A stretch of DNA of 62,617 nt from an uncultured Novosphingobium sp. (GTDB lineage: Bacteria > Pseudomonadota > Alphaproteobacteria > Sphingomonadales > Sphingomonadaceae). The first letter of the stretch is position 1, and every line of letters starts with the position of its first letter. The notes below the pieces were generated by a model. That model did not search any database, was not told the DNA's origin, and saw only the letters and a list, made by a program, of their open reading frames with translations. Below, piece by piece: positions 27,880-35,290 of the stretch. The stretch is taken from NCBI GenBank assembly GCA_937864195.1, contig CALMJG010000200.1, positions 1 through 62,617 on the forward strand. The letters run 5' to 3'. The translations under genes and the position numbers were made by a program.

Positions 27880-28449
27880 ATGATGCAGCGCACCCGCCCC
27901 AATCCCCGGCCGCTCGACGCCAGCCGGCTGGAGGAACTGGCGCTGGCCTATGTCGCGCGCTTCGCCACCAGCGCCGCGAAACTGGAAGGCTATCTGGCGC
28001 GCAAGCTGCGCGAACGCGGCTGGGAAGGGGAGGCGCAGCCGCCGGTCGCGGCGCTGGTCGCCCGGTTCGTTGCGGCCGGATATGTCGACGATGCTGCTTA
28101 TGCCCGCGCGAAAAGCGGCAGCCTGCTGCGGCGCGGCTATGGCGCGCGCCGGGTCGACCAGGCGCTCCACGCCGCCGGGATCGGCGAGGCCGAGCGCATC
28201 GCCGCGCGCGCGGCTCCGGCAGAGCGGCGCAAGGCGGCGCTGACCATGGCCCGCAAGCGCGGCTTCGGTCCCTTCGGCCGCGACCTGCCCGACCGCGAGA
28301 AGCGCGCAAAGCAGGTTGCCGCCATGCTGCGCGCTGGCCACGGTCTGGACAGCGCCCGCGAATTGGTTGATGCCTCCAGTCAGGAGGCGGCGCTCGAATG
28401 GGCGGCCGCGCTGGATGAAGCAGCATGGGACGAAGGGGCGCAACAATGA
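27880..28449 (+). CDS. recX: RecA regulator RecX
   Basis: A 189-residue helical RecX-family protein. Segments LALAYVARFATSAAKLEGYLARKLRERGW, VAAGYVDDAAYARAKSGSLLRRGYGARRVDQALHAAGI and a C-terminal repeat of the same three-helix unit are typical. RecX limits RecA filament growth. It starts at the ATGATG at 27880 with a modest AAGG before it; longer frames upstream overlap the divergent ligase gene. The stop overlaps the DUF192 start. recA is not in the window. Confidence 0.85.
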   Translation: MMQRTRPNPRPLDASRLEELALAYVARFATSAAKLEGYLARKLRERGWEGEAQPPVAALVARFVAAGYVDDAAYARAKSGSLLRRGYGARRVDQALHAAGIGEAERIAARAAPAERRKAALTMARKRGFGPFGRDLPDREKRAKQVAAMLRAGHGLDSARELVDASSQEAALEWAAALDEAAWDEGAQQ

Positions 28450-28931
28450 AGCACCGCAAGCTGGCCATGGTCCTGACCGCCGCCGCCCTGGGGCTGGCAG
28501 CCTGTTCCCCCGGCACCGGCGAGGCGCGCTCCAGCCAGGCGGCGAGCGTTCATCCGGCCTCCGGCCTCAGGGTCGTGCCGCTGACCGTGACGCACGGCGC
28601 GAAGAAGCTCAAGTTCAGGGTCGAGGTCGCCGCCAGCCCGCAGGAACAGGCGCGCGGCCTGATGTTCCGCAGCGCGATGGGCGCGGACGAAGGCATGATC
28701 TTCCCGATGAACCCGCCGCGCGGCGCGAGCTTCTGGATGCGCAACACGATGATTCCACTGGATATCATCTTCGTCGGGGTCGACGGACGGATCAGCAATA
28801 TCGCCGCCAATGCCATTCCCTACGACGAACGCCCGCTGAGTTCGGTAGGGGAGGTGATCGCCGTGCTCGAACTCAATGGCGGGCGGGCCGCACAGCTCGG
28901 AATTTCGCCGGGCGACAAGGTTGAGTGGTAA
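28446..28931 (+). CDS. DUF192 family lipoprotein
   Basis: A 161-residue protein with a lipoprotein signal (GLAACS, Cys21) and a DUF192 domain: VEVAASPQEQARGLMFRSAM, GMIFPMNPPRGASFWMRNTMIPLDIIFVG, and the end VLELNGGRAAQLGISPGDKVEW. The family fold is small and beta-rich, and its biochemical function is unknown. The ATG overlaps the recX stop (ATGA), so I chose it over an upstream in-frame codon at 28425. The recX-DUF192 pairing is common in sphingomonads. Confidence 0.88.
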   Translation: MKHRKLAMVLTAAALGLAACSPGTGEARSSQAASVHPASGLRVVPLTVTHGAKKLKFRVEVAASPQEQARGLMFRSAMGADEGMIFPMNPPRGASFWMRNTMIPLDIIFVGVDGRISNIAANAIPYDERPLSSVGEVIAVLELNGGRAAQLGISPGDKVEW

Positions 28932-28995
28932 GCCTGGCAGGCAGCTTGTGCTGACCACCTTGCGCTCACTGGGCATTCGGGGCTAACGCGCGGCC

Positions 28996-29409
28996 ATGGG
29001 ATTCTTCGGCAAGATCTTCACCTGGTGGAACGGCGCGACCGTTTCGACCGCGTTCAACTCGATGCTGTCGGGCGAAAAGGTCGGCTCCGACGCGCAGGGC
29101 AACACCTATTACCGCGCGAAGAAGCCGTACCCCAAGGGCCATCCCTTCGCCGGGCGCGAACGCCGCTGGGTGATCTACAACGGCGCCAACGATGCCAGCC
29201 GGGTTCCGGCCGAATGGCACGGCTGGCTGCACGGCTCGTTCGATGGCGTGCCCGAAAGCAACCTGCCGCCGCCGCGCATCTGGGAAGCGGACTTCACCCC
29301 CAACCAGACCGGCACTCCGGCCGCCTATCGCCCCGCCGGCGCGCTTGAGCGCGGGGGCAAGCGCGCGGCTGCCACCGGCGACTACGAATCCTGGTCCCCC
29401 GAAGGCTGA
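28996..29409 (+). CDS. NADH:ubiquinone oxidoreductase accessory subunit, NDUFA12 family
   Basis: A 137-residue protein matching mitochondrial NDUFA12 (B17.2) and its alphaproteobacterial homologues: GEKVGSDAQGNTYYRAKK, RRWVIYNGANDASRVPAEWHGWLHG and YRPAGALERGGKRAAATGDYESWSP. It is a supernumerary subunit of respiratory complex I on the cytoplasmic side, found in Alphaproteobacteria, which supports the taxonomic call. It is followed five bases later by the DUF2155 gene, the usual alphaproteobacterial order. Confidence 0.92.
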   Translation: MGFFGKIFTWWNGATVSTAFNSMLSGEKVGSDAQGNTYYRAKKPYPKGHPFAGRERRWVIYNGANDASRVPAEWHGWLHGSFDGVPESNLPPPRIWEADFTPNQTGTPAAYRPAGALERGGKRAAATGDYESWSPEG

Positions 29410-29413
29410 TCCC

Positions 29414-30055
29414 GTGAAGCGGCTGGCCGTCCTGCCGCTGCTGGCGCCGATGCTGGCTCTGACCGCCTGCCAGGGCGGGGATGACGAAGCCTCGCGCGCC
29501 ACTGCGACCGAGGTGCCCAGCGGCGTGGCCGGAGGCAGCGCTGTCCAGGCAGCCGTGGAGAGCGAGCACGGCACTCCGGTCAAGGACCGGGTCGCGACGA
29601 TCGGCCTGCTCAACAAGCGCAACAACCTGACGCAGGACATTGTCCTGAAATCGGGCGAGGCCCGCCGCATCGGCAACGTGGTGGTCAAGCTCGCGACGTG
29701 CGAGCGCACCCCGCCGTGGGAGCAGCCCGCCTCGACCGGCGCCTTCGTCCAGGTGTTTGTCGAGGAGCGCGCCCAGGCCGACCAGCCGCTGGCCTGGCGC
29801 AAGGTCTTCTCGGGTTGGCTGTTCAGGGAATCCCCGTCGCTCAACGTGGTCGAGCACCCGGTCTACGACGTCTGGGTCAAGGACTGCGCGATGAAGTTCC
29901 CGGGCGAGGAAGAGGACTTTTCCGCGCCCGCCACCAGTGCTGCAAAGCCCTCGGGCAGTCCAGCCGCCGCGCCCGCGGCGCCAAAGCCGGCCGCATCGCC
30001 ATCGGCCGCACCTTCGGCCAGCCCGGCGCCGCCGCCTGCCGCGCCGGAGGCCTGA
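29414..30055 (+). CDS. DUF2155 family lipoprotein
   Basis: A 213-residue protein starting at GTG 29414 with a lipobox (ALTACQ, Cys19). The DUF2155 core is NLTQDIVLKSGEARRIGNVVVKLATCERTPPWEQP through FSGWLFRESPSLNVVEHPVYDVWVKDC. After that comes a 45-residue Ala/Pro/Ser-rich tail. The tail-coding part (from 29863 on) overlaps the 3' end of the convergent aat gene for 193 bp, so either the tail is an extension or aat has lost its normal stop. Family function is unknown; it is a periplasmic or outer-membrane protein by its signal. Confidence 0.85.
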   Translation: MKRLAVLPLLAPMLALTACQGGDDEASRATATEVPSGVAGGSAVQAAVESEHGTPVKDRVATIGLLNKRNNLTQDIVLKSGEARRIGNVVVKLATCERTPPWEQPASTGAFVQVFVEERAQADQPLAWRKVFSGWLFRESPSLNVVEHPVYDVWVKDCAMKFPGEEEDFSAPATSAAKPSGSPAAAPAAPKPAASPSAAPSASPAPPPAAPEA

Positions 30056-30675
30056 GCCGCCGCCAGCAGCTTCAGGTAGCGCGCCTGGGTGATCTCCACC
30101 GCGCCAAGCGAGGCAAGGTGCGCGGTGATGAACTGGCAATCGAGCAATCGTCCGCCCGCCATGCGCAGCGCTGCGGCCAGCCAGGCGAGCGCCACCTTCG
30201 AGGCGTCCGGCACCCGGCTGAACATCGATTCGCCGCAGAACACCCGATCGAATCCGACTCCGTAGAGCCCGCCAACCAGTTCGCCGGACTGCCAGCATTC
30301 GATCGAATGGGCGTGGCCCAGCGCGTGGAGATCGCGGTAGGCGCGGGCGATCCTTCCGCTGATCCACGTCTCTTCCGTTTCGCGGCGCGGGGCGGCGCAT
30401 TCGTCGATCACGCGGTCGAAGGCCGCATTGCAGGTCACTTCGAATCGTCCGCGCCGCAGGGTGCGCGCCAGCGAGCGCGAGCAGCGGAACCCGTCCAGCG
30501 GCAGGATCGCGCGGCGGCGCGGCTCCACCCAGTAGATATCCGGATCGTCGCGCGTATCCGCCATCGGAAACACGCCCACCCGGTAGGCCGCCAGCAGCAG
30601 CGCGGGGTCGATCGAGGGAGGCGGCGTGAACGCGTGCACGCACCCTGCATTGCACCTTTGTGCGCAGCTTGTCAT
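29863..30675 (-). CDS. aat: Leucyl/phenylalanyl-tRNA-protein transferase
   Basis: The enzyme adds Leu or Phe to N-terminal Arg or Lys of proteins, marking them for ClpAP (N-end rule). Motifs GVFPMAD, YWVEPRRRAILPLD, HSIECWQSGELVGGLYGV, CGESMFSR and LLDCQFITAHLASLGAVEI are all present. At 270 residues it is longer than usual (about 230): the core ends near ARYLKLLAAAQ, and a Gly/Ala-rich tail of about 60 residues reads antisense through the DUF2155 tail. ATG 30675 gives an N-terminus slightly longer than typical. Confidence 0.9.
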   Translation of the reverse strand: MTSCAQRCNAGCVHAFTPPPSIDPALLLAAYRVGVFPMADTRDDPDIYWVEPRRRAILPLDGFRCSRSLARTLRRGRFEVTCNAAFDRVIDECAAPRRETEETWISGRIARAYRDLHALGHAHSIECWQSGELVGGLYGVGFDRVFCGESMFSRVPDASKVALAWLAAALRMAGGRLLDCQFITAHLASLGAVEITQARYLKLLAAAQASGAAGGGAGLAEGAADGDAAGFGAAGAAAGLPEGFAALVAGAEKSSSSPGNFIAQSLTQTS

Positions 30676-30724
30676 CCGGCGCTTGTGTTCCCCCGAATGC
30701 GCCTGTAAGGGCCACCTCGCCCGC

Positions 30725-30800
30725 AGGAGTGTAGCTCAGTTGGTAGAGCATCGGTCTCCAAAACCGAGGGCCGCGGGTTCGAATCCTGCCACTCCTGCCA
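30725..30800 (+). tRNA. tRNA-Trp (anticodon CCA)
   Basis: A 76-base cloverleaf with acceptor arms AGGAGTG and CACTCCT, D-arm GCTC-AGTTGGTAGA-GC, anticodon stem TCGGT/ACCGA around loop CTCCAAA (anticodon CCA), T-arm GCGGG-TTCGAAT-CCTGC and an encoded 3' CCA. In Alphaproteobacteria a tRNA-Trp gene commonly precedes secE. Confidence 0.97.
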
Positions 30801-30843
30801 GCTACCCCCAGACCAGGCGCTCAACGCCCAGAAGCTGATCCCC

Positions 30844-32361
30844 ATGTCGCACGAACCCCTTGCCCAGCATCCCGGTTCGCGCGGGCCCGGCCCCTTGCGC
30901 TGGCTGGCGGGGGAGCCGGGGCAGCGCGAAGGGCTGGCTTTCGGCCTGGTCCTCGCCCTGCTCGCCGCCCTGCCGGTGATGGTCGCGGCCTATCCGCAGA
31001 TGGTCGACTATCCCGCGCACCTGGCGCGCTACCATGTCATGCTGGAACGCGATTCCAGCCCGTGGTTGCAGCGCTACTATGGCTTCGAATGGCGGCTGAT
31101 GGGCAACCTCGGCGTCGATCTGCTGATTCGCCCGCTCGCCGCGATCATGCCGCTGGAGGCCGCCGGGCGCCTGGTTGCCGGCCTGTTGCCGGTGCTGTGC
31201 GGGCTTGGCATCGTTTCGGTCGACTGGGCGCTGCGCCGGCGGGTGGGCCTCGCCAGCGTGCTGGCCTTCGTGTTCGTGTGGTCGCCGTCGATGCTGCTCG
31301 GCTTCCTCAACTTCGTGCTGGCGCTGGCGCTGGCGCTGTTCGCCTTTGCGGGCTGGATCCTGCTGGAAGGCAAGCGCTGGCGGGTGTGGCTCTACATGCC
31401 GGTCGGCCTGATCGTCTGGCTGTGCCACGTTTCGGGCTGGGGCGTGCTGGGGCTGCTGGTGTTCGGCTATGAATGGTCGCGCAGCAAGTCGTGGCGGGCC
31501 TTTGTGGCGCCGGTTCCGCTGATGCTGCCGTTCTTCGTGCTGGCCGCCGGGGCGACGGTCGGCGGGAGCGGCGGGGGAGAGCTGGTGTCTTACGGCCCCG
31601 CGCCCGAGGTCTACAAGTGGGCGATCTGGCGCCAGGCGATGCGCGCGACGCTGCAATGGGTCGACTATTCCAGCGTCATCGCGATCGGGATCGTGCTGGT
31701 GGGATCGATGGCTTTCCGCCGGTTCGACGGCCGGATCGGCTGGGCAGCGGTGCTGATGCTGGTCGGTTCGCTGGTCATGCCCCGGCATATCTTCGGCGGC
31801 GATTACGTGGACGCGCGGATGATCTCCAGCGGTCTGCTTGCCGCATGTCTCGCGCTGTCGTGGCGGGCGCCGCGCTGGGTGCTGATTGCGGCCTGTTCGC
31901 TGTTCGCGGTTCGGCTGGGTTACACGGCGATGGACTGGCAGCGCGATTCCCGCGAAACCGCCCGCCATCTCGCCGCGCTCGATCTGGTCCCCCGGGGCGC
32001 GCGCATCGCCAGCGTGGTGGCGACCGATCGCGGCACCTGGGGATTCAACGCCCAGGAGCACATCTGCGGCTATGCAGTGATCCGCAAGGATGCCCTGACC
32101 AACTGCAATTTCGTCCTGCCCGGCGTGCACATGCTGACCCTGCGCGCGGCGAGCGACGGCTTCCGTGATCCCTTCCACCGCGTCCTGCGCCGGAACGGAG
32201 TGCCGCTCGACCTGTCGAAATACGGTCCCGCCAGAGAGGCTGACTGGCTGTGGTATGTGGGCAACGGACCCCCTGCCGCCTTGCCTGCCGGCGCGGTGGT
32301 GGTGCGCAGCCAGCGCCATTCGCTGCTGGCCCGGCTTGCAAATCCGCCGCGCGGTAGCTAA
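30844..32361 (+). CDS. Polytopic membrane protein of unknown function (possible GT-C-like fold)
   Basis: A 505-residue protein with about nine to eleven hydrophobic segments and a soluble C-terminal part of about 130 residues. After the first membrane segment comes MVDYPAHLARYHVM, an acidic motif in the first extracytoplasmic loop. Lipid-linked-sugar glycosyltransferases (GT-C) carry their catalytic Asp there, so that is one possibility, not a claim. It lies between tRNA-Trp and secE, which usually adjoin, so it looks inserted there. Its neighbours give no functional hint. Confidence 0.65.
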   Translation: MSHEPLAQHPGSRGPGPLRWLAGEPGQREGLAFGLVLALLAALPVMVAAYPQMVDYPAHLARYHVMLERDSSPWLQRYYGFEWRLMGNLGVDLLIRPLAAIMPLEAAGRLVAGLLPVLCGLGIVSVDWALRRRVGLASVLAFVFVWSPSMLLGFLNFVLALALALFAFAGWILLEGKRWRVWLYMPVGLIVWLCHVSGWGVLGLLVFGYEWSRSKSWRAFVAPVPLMLPFFVLAAGATVGGSGGGELVSYGPAPEVYKWAIWRQAMRATLQWVDYSSVIAIGIVLVGSMAFRRFDGRIGWAAVLMLVGSLVMPRHIFGGDYVDARMISSGLLAACLALSWRAPRWVLIAACSLFAVRLGYTAMDWQRDSRETARHLAALDLVPRGARIASVVATDRGTWGFNAQEHICGYAVIRKDALTNCNFVLPGVHMLTLRAASDGFRDPFHRVLRRNGVPLDLSKYGPAREADWLWYVGNGPPAALPAGAVVVRSQRHSLLARLANPPRGS

Positions 32362-32370
32362 GTGCCTCGT

Positions 32371-32448
32371 TGTCTTCCGCACATGGAGAACACATTGCCC
32401 CTCCCGGCCACCGCGGCCGGGGCGGCGATGCCCCCTAGGCGGAAGACA
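32371..32448 (+). promoter_or_regulatory. Structured leader region upstream of secE
   Basis: A perfect 10-bp inverted repeat (TGTCTTCCGC at 32371-32380, GCGGAAGACA at 32439-32448) encloses a 7-bp hairpin (CCCGGCC, loop ACCGC, GGCCGGG, 32403-32421). That hairpin competes with a second one (GGGGC, loop GGCGAT, GCCCC, 32419-32434). The structure ends 35 bases before secE. It may be an attenuator, an RNA-processing site between the upstream gene and secE, or a terminator lacking a T-run. Confidence 0.45.
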
Positions 32449-32483
32449 TGAGAGCAAACTTCGAACGGACGGGGCAGATAGCC

Positions 32484-32678
32484 ATGGCCAAGATCAATCC
32501 CGGCGAATTCATGCGCCAGGTCCAGGCGGAAGCGCGCAAGGTGGTATGGCCCTCGCGCCAGGAAACCGTGACCACCGCGATCTTCGTGGGGATCATGATG
32601 ATCATCCTGGCGGTGTTCTTCCTCGGCATCGATTCGCTGTTCGGGTGGGTCGTGCGCCAGCTGTTGTCGCTGGCCTGA
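32484..32678 (+). CDS. secE: Preprotein translocase subunit SecE
   Basis: A 64-residue single-span protein: MAKINPGEFMRQVQAEARKV then VVWPSRQETVTTAIFVGIMM, the amphipathic helix and conserved WPSRQET turn, and one membrane segment (about 37-57). It stabilises SecY in the inner membrane. I chose ATG 32484, the normal short alphaproteobacterial start; an upstream in-frame ATG at 32448 falls in the palindromic leader. It is followed 35 bases later by nusG. Confidence 0.93.
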   Translation: MAKINPGEFMRQVQAEARKVVWPSRQETVTTAIFVGIMMIILAVFFLGIDSLFGWVVRQLLSLA

Positions 32679-32713
32679 TCGCCCATCCCGCACTGATTAT
32701 TCACGAGAGAAAC

Positions 32714-33250
32714 ATGGCTCGCTGGTACATCATCCACGCCTATTCGGGCTTCGAGAACAAGGTCAAGGAATCGATCCTGGCCGAAGCCGAGCGCAAGGGG
32801 CTCGACGCCCTGGTCGAAGCGGTCGAGGTCCCGCATGAGACGGTGACCGAGGTCAAGCGCGGCAAGAAGGTCCAGGTCGAACGCAAGACCATGCCGGGCT
32901 ACGTTCTGGCCAAGCTGACGCTGAACGACGACGTCTACCACCTCGTCAAGAACACCGCGAAGGTCACCGGCTTCCTGGGCCCCAACGGCAAGCCGCAGCC
33001 GATTTCCGACCGCGAGGCCGCCCGCTATTTCGGCGCGCGCGATGCCGCCGCGGCCGAACCGCGCAAGCACGTCAGCGTCGATTACGAGATCGGGGATTCG
33101 GTCAAGGTGCTGGACGGCCCGTTCAATTCCTTCACCGGCATCGTCGAGGAACTCGATTTCGACAAGAACCGTGTCAAGGTGGCCGTGTCGATCTTTGGCC
33201 GCGCCACCCCGGTGGAACTCGACTTCGAGCACGTCGAACTGGTGAAGTGA
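32714..33250 (+). CDS. nusG: Transcription termination/antitermination protein NusG
   Basis: A 178-residue protein with the NGN domain (RWYIIHAYSGFENKVKESIL through VTGFLGPNGKPQPIS) and a C-terminal KOW domain (about 122-178: GDSVKVLDGPFNSFTGIVEELD). It binds RNA polymerase to couple elongation with translation and Rho. GAGAGA precedes ATG 32714. It is co-transcribed with secE; the 209-base gap to rplK holds several hairpins. Confidence 0.96.
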   Translation: MARWYIIHAYSGFENKVKESILAEAERKGLDALVEAVEVPHETVTEVKRGKKVQVERKTMPGYVLAKLTLNDDVYHLVKNTAKVTGFLGPNGKPQPISDREAARYFGARDAAAAEPRKHVSVDYEIGDSVKVLDGPFNSFTGIVEELDFDKNRVKVAVSIFGRATPVELDFEHVELVK

Positions 33251-33256
33251 CGGCTG

Positions 33257-33297
33257 GCAGGCCGTCATCCTGAACTTGTTTCAGGATCCGGGCCTGC
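33257..33297. repeat. REP-like nested palindrome between nusG and rplK
   Basis: The inner stem TCCTGAA-CTTGT-TTCAGGA sits inside the outer arms GCAGGCC and GGCCTGC. Its core, TCATCCTGAACTTG/TTTCAGGATCC, belongs to a dispersed repeat type often seen between genes in Alphaproteobacteria. Further on in the gap, GAAGGGCC-TT-GGCCCTTC (33382-33399) and GCCGGA-TT-TCCGGC (33421-33434) also form stems just before the rplK ribosome-binding site. Confidence 0.65.
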
Positions 33298-33459
33298 AGT
33301 GCCGCCAATGCTTGCAATTTCGCGCTGCCTGGCCTAGGCGCGCGCCTTCGCTGCGGCTTGCCGGAGCGGTTCCGTGCGGGAGAAGGGCCTTGGCCCTTCG
33401 CTTGACCGCTCACTCTGCGGGCCGGATTTCCGGCTCAACAGGAAGAAAGGAGGCCCTTC

Positions 33460-33891
33460 GTGGCCAAGAAGATTGAAGGCTATATCAAGTTGCAGGTGCC
33501 AGCCGGCAAGGCCACACCGTCTCCGCCGATCGGTCCGGCCCTAGGCCAGCGCGGCGTGAACATCATGGAATTCTGCAAGGCGTTCAACGCCGCCACGCAG
33601 GACCTTGAAACCGCCATGCCGATCCCGACCATCATCACGGTCTATGCGGATCGCAGCTTCACTTTCGTCACCAAGACCCCGCCCGCGACCTTCCTCATCA
33701 AGAAGGCGGCCAACCTCAAGTCCGGTTCGAAGGAACCCGGCAAGGTTTCGGCCGGAACCATCGCGCGTTCGAAGCTGGCAGAGATCGCTCAGGCCAAGAT
33801 GGCCGATCTCAACGCCAATGACATCGAACAGGCGACCAAGATCATCGAAGGCTCCGCGCGTTCGATGGGTCTCACCGTGGTGGAGGGCTAA
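33460..33891 (+). CDS. rplK: 50S ribosomal protein L11
   Basis: A 143-residue protein: [40 protein letters not shown], the N-terminal domain that contacts thiostrepton and translation factors, and an RNA-binding C-terminal domain. The start is GTG 33460 with a strong AAAGGAGG six bases upstream. It is followed four bases after its stop by rplA. In other bacteria L1 represses this mRNA by binding near rplK; the two short stems just upstream could be that site, but I could not confirm the L1 motif. Confidence 0.97.
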   Translation: MAKKIEGYIKLQVPAGKATPSPPIGPALGQRGVNIMEFCKAFNAATQDLETAMPIPTIITVYADRSFTFVTKTPPATFLIKKAANLKSGSKEPGKVSAGTIARSKLAEIAQAKMADLNANDIEQATKIIEGSARSMGLTVVEG

Positions 33892-33895
33892 TATC

Positions 33896-34597
33896 ATGGC
33901 GAACCAGACCAAGAAGCAGAAGTCGCTGACCGAAAAGCTGGGCGACAACCAGAAGCTCTATGGCATCGACGAAGCCATCCAGCTGCTCAAGGACCTCAAG
34001 AGCGCCAAGTTCGACGAGAGCCTTGAAGTCGCGCTGAACCTGGGCGTCGATCCGCGCCACGCCGACCAGATGGTCCGCGGCATGGTCGTGCTGCCCTCGG
34101 GCACCGGCAAGGACGTCAAGGTTGCGGTCTTCGCCCGCGGCGACAAGGCCGAAGCGGCTCTGGCCGCCGGGGCTGACAAGGTCGGCGCCGAAGACCTGCT
34201 GGAAGACATGCAGGCCGGCAACCTCGACTATGGCCGCGTGATCGCCACGCCGGACATGATGGGCCTGGTCGGCCGTCTCGGCAAGGTGCTGGGCCCCAAG
34301 GGCCTGATGCCGAACCCGAAGCTCGGCACTGTCACCCCGAACGTCGCTGACGCGGTCAAGGCTGCGAAGAGCGGCCAGATCGAATTCCGCGTCGAAAAGG
34401 CCGGCATCATCCACGGCGGCCTCGGCAAGCTCTCGTTCTCGAACGAAGCGCTGCGCGCCAACTTCGACGCCTTCGTCGATGCGGTGGTCAAGTCCAAGCC
34501 GTCGGGCGCCAAGGGCAAGTACGTCCGCAAGGTCGGCCTGTCCTCGTCGATGGGCCCGGGCCTGAAGATCGACGTCGCGCAGGTGCACGGCGGCTGA
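33896..34597 (+). CDS. rplA: 50S ribosomal protein L1
   Basis: A 233-residue protein with the L1 signatures [46 protein letters not shown] and [20 protein letters not shown]. It binds 23S rRNA at the L1 stalk and, by family, its own operon mRNA. It is coupled to rplK and followed by a clear intrinsic terminator, so the usual downstream rplJ-rplL-rpoB-rpoC genes are not in this transcript. Confidence 0.98.
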   Translation: MANQTKKQKSLTEKLGDNQKLYGIDEAIQLLKDLKSAKFDESLEVALNLGVDPRHADQMVRGMVVLPSGTGKDVKVAVFARGDKAEAALAAGADKVGAEDLLEDMQAGNLDYGRVIATPDMMGLVGRLGKVLGPKGLMPNPKLGTVTPNVADAVKAAKSGQIEFRVEKAGIIHGGLGKLSFSNEALRANFDAFVDAVVKSKPSGAKGKYVRKVGLSSSMGPGLKIDVAQVHGG

Positions 34598-34625
34598 TCC
34601 GACAGGACGGTACAAGGAAAAATGG

Positions 34626-34656
34626 GCCGGGAGGGGAAACCTTCCCGGCTCTTTCC
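34626..34656 (+). terminator. Intrinsic terminator after rplA
   Basis: Stem GCCGGGA (34626-34632) with TCCCGGC (34643-34649), extended by GG/CC pairs in the loop, followed by TCTTTCC. It lies about 30 bases past the rplA stop and ends the secE-nusG-rplK-rplA transcript. Confidence 0.75.
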
Positions 34657-34678
34657 GTATGTGCCAGCATCGCGGTCG

Positions 34679-35287
34679 ATGAACCGAATCGTCCTGCTTG
34701 CACCCGCCCTGCTGCTTGCCGCCTGTTCGCAGGAGGCCTCGCAGCCGTCCGAGCCTGCCATTGAGGCAAGTTCCGTCCCCCCAGCGGCGGCCGGAACCGC
34801 GACAGCCCCTGCCGTTCCCGCGTTTGTTTCCCGCTACACCAGGCTTGATGACTGCAAGACGGTGCGCACCAGGGACGATGAGGACTGGGCCGTGCTGCGT
34901 TGCCAGGGGCAGGGCGGGATCGGACTGACGCTCAACTACGCCGACGCGCGGGATGATCTGGAGCTGGTCCGCCCAGGCAAGCCGCCGATCCAGATCGGGC
35001 TGCCCAATCTGGCCGGGGGCGGGTTCAACAAGCTGGGCGACACGATCGAATGGCGCGGCACCGGCGATGGCGCGGCCTTTGCGCCGCTCGCGCTGATCGT
35101 GCGCAACAACGCGATCGAAAATGCCGAGATGCCTGAACGCTCAACCTCGTTCCTCGCGGTGATCGATCTCGCGCAGGGTTGCGCCTTGGCGCACGTGCGG
35201 CCCGGCGAGGGGCAGAACGAGCGGGCGCGCAAGATCGCGGATACGCCGGGGCAACCCTGCCTGCGCCCGGGCACGGTGCAGGAGTAG
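34679..35287 (+). CDS. Putative lipoprotein of unknown function
   Basis: A 202-residue protein with a lipoprotein signal (LLAACS, Cys16), a disordered Ala/Pro/Ser stretch, then a domain of about 150 residues with [30 protein letters not shown] and a later [16 protein letters not shown] segment. Cysteine pairs suggest one or two disulfides. I do not recognise the family, although similar proteins are annotated as hypothetical in sphingomonads. I chose ATG 34679 because the signal peptide starts there; the longer frame runs through the terminator of rplA. It is convergent with the next gene, four bases apart. Confidence 0.72.
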   Translation: MNRIVLLAPALLLAACSQEASQPSEPAIEASSVPPAAAGTATAPAVPAFVSRYTRLDDCKTVRTRDDEDWAVLRCQGQGGIGLTLNYADARDDLELVRPGKPPIQIGLPNLAGGGFNKLGDTIEWRGTGDGAAFAPLALIVRNNAIENAEMPERSTSFLAVIDLAQGCALAHVRPGEGQNERARKIADTPGQPCLRPGTVQE

Positions 35288-35290
35288 CTG

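Noticed and set aside
33421-33459. L1-binding autoregulatory site in the rplK leader
   Set aside because: Short stems are present, but I could not match the two-helix and internal-loop pattern of the L1 site with confidence, so no feature is listed.
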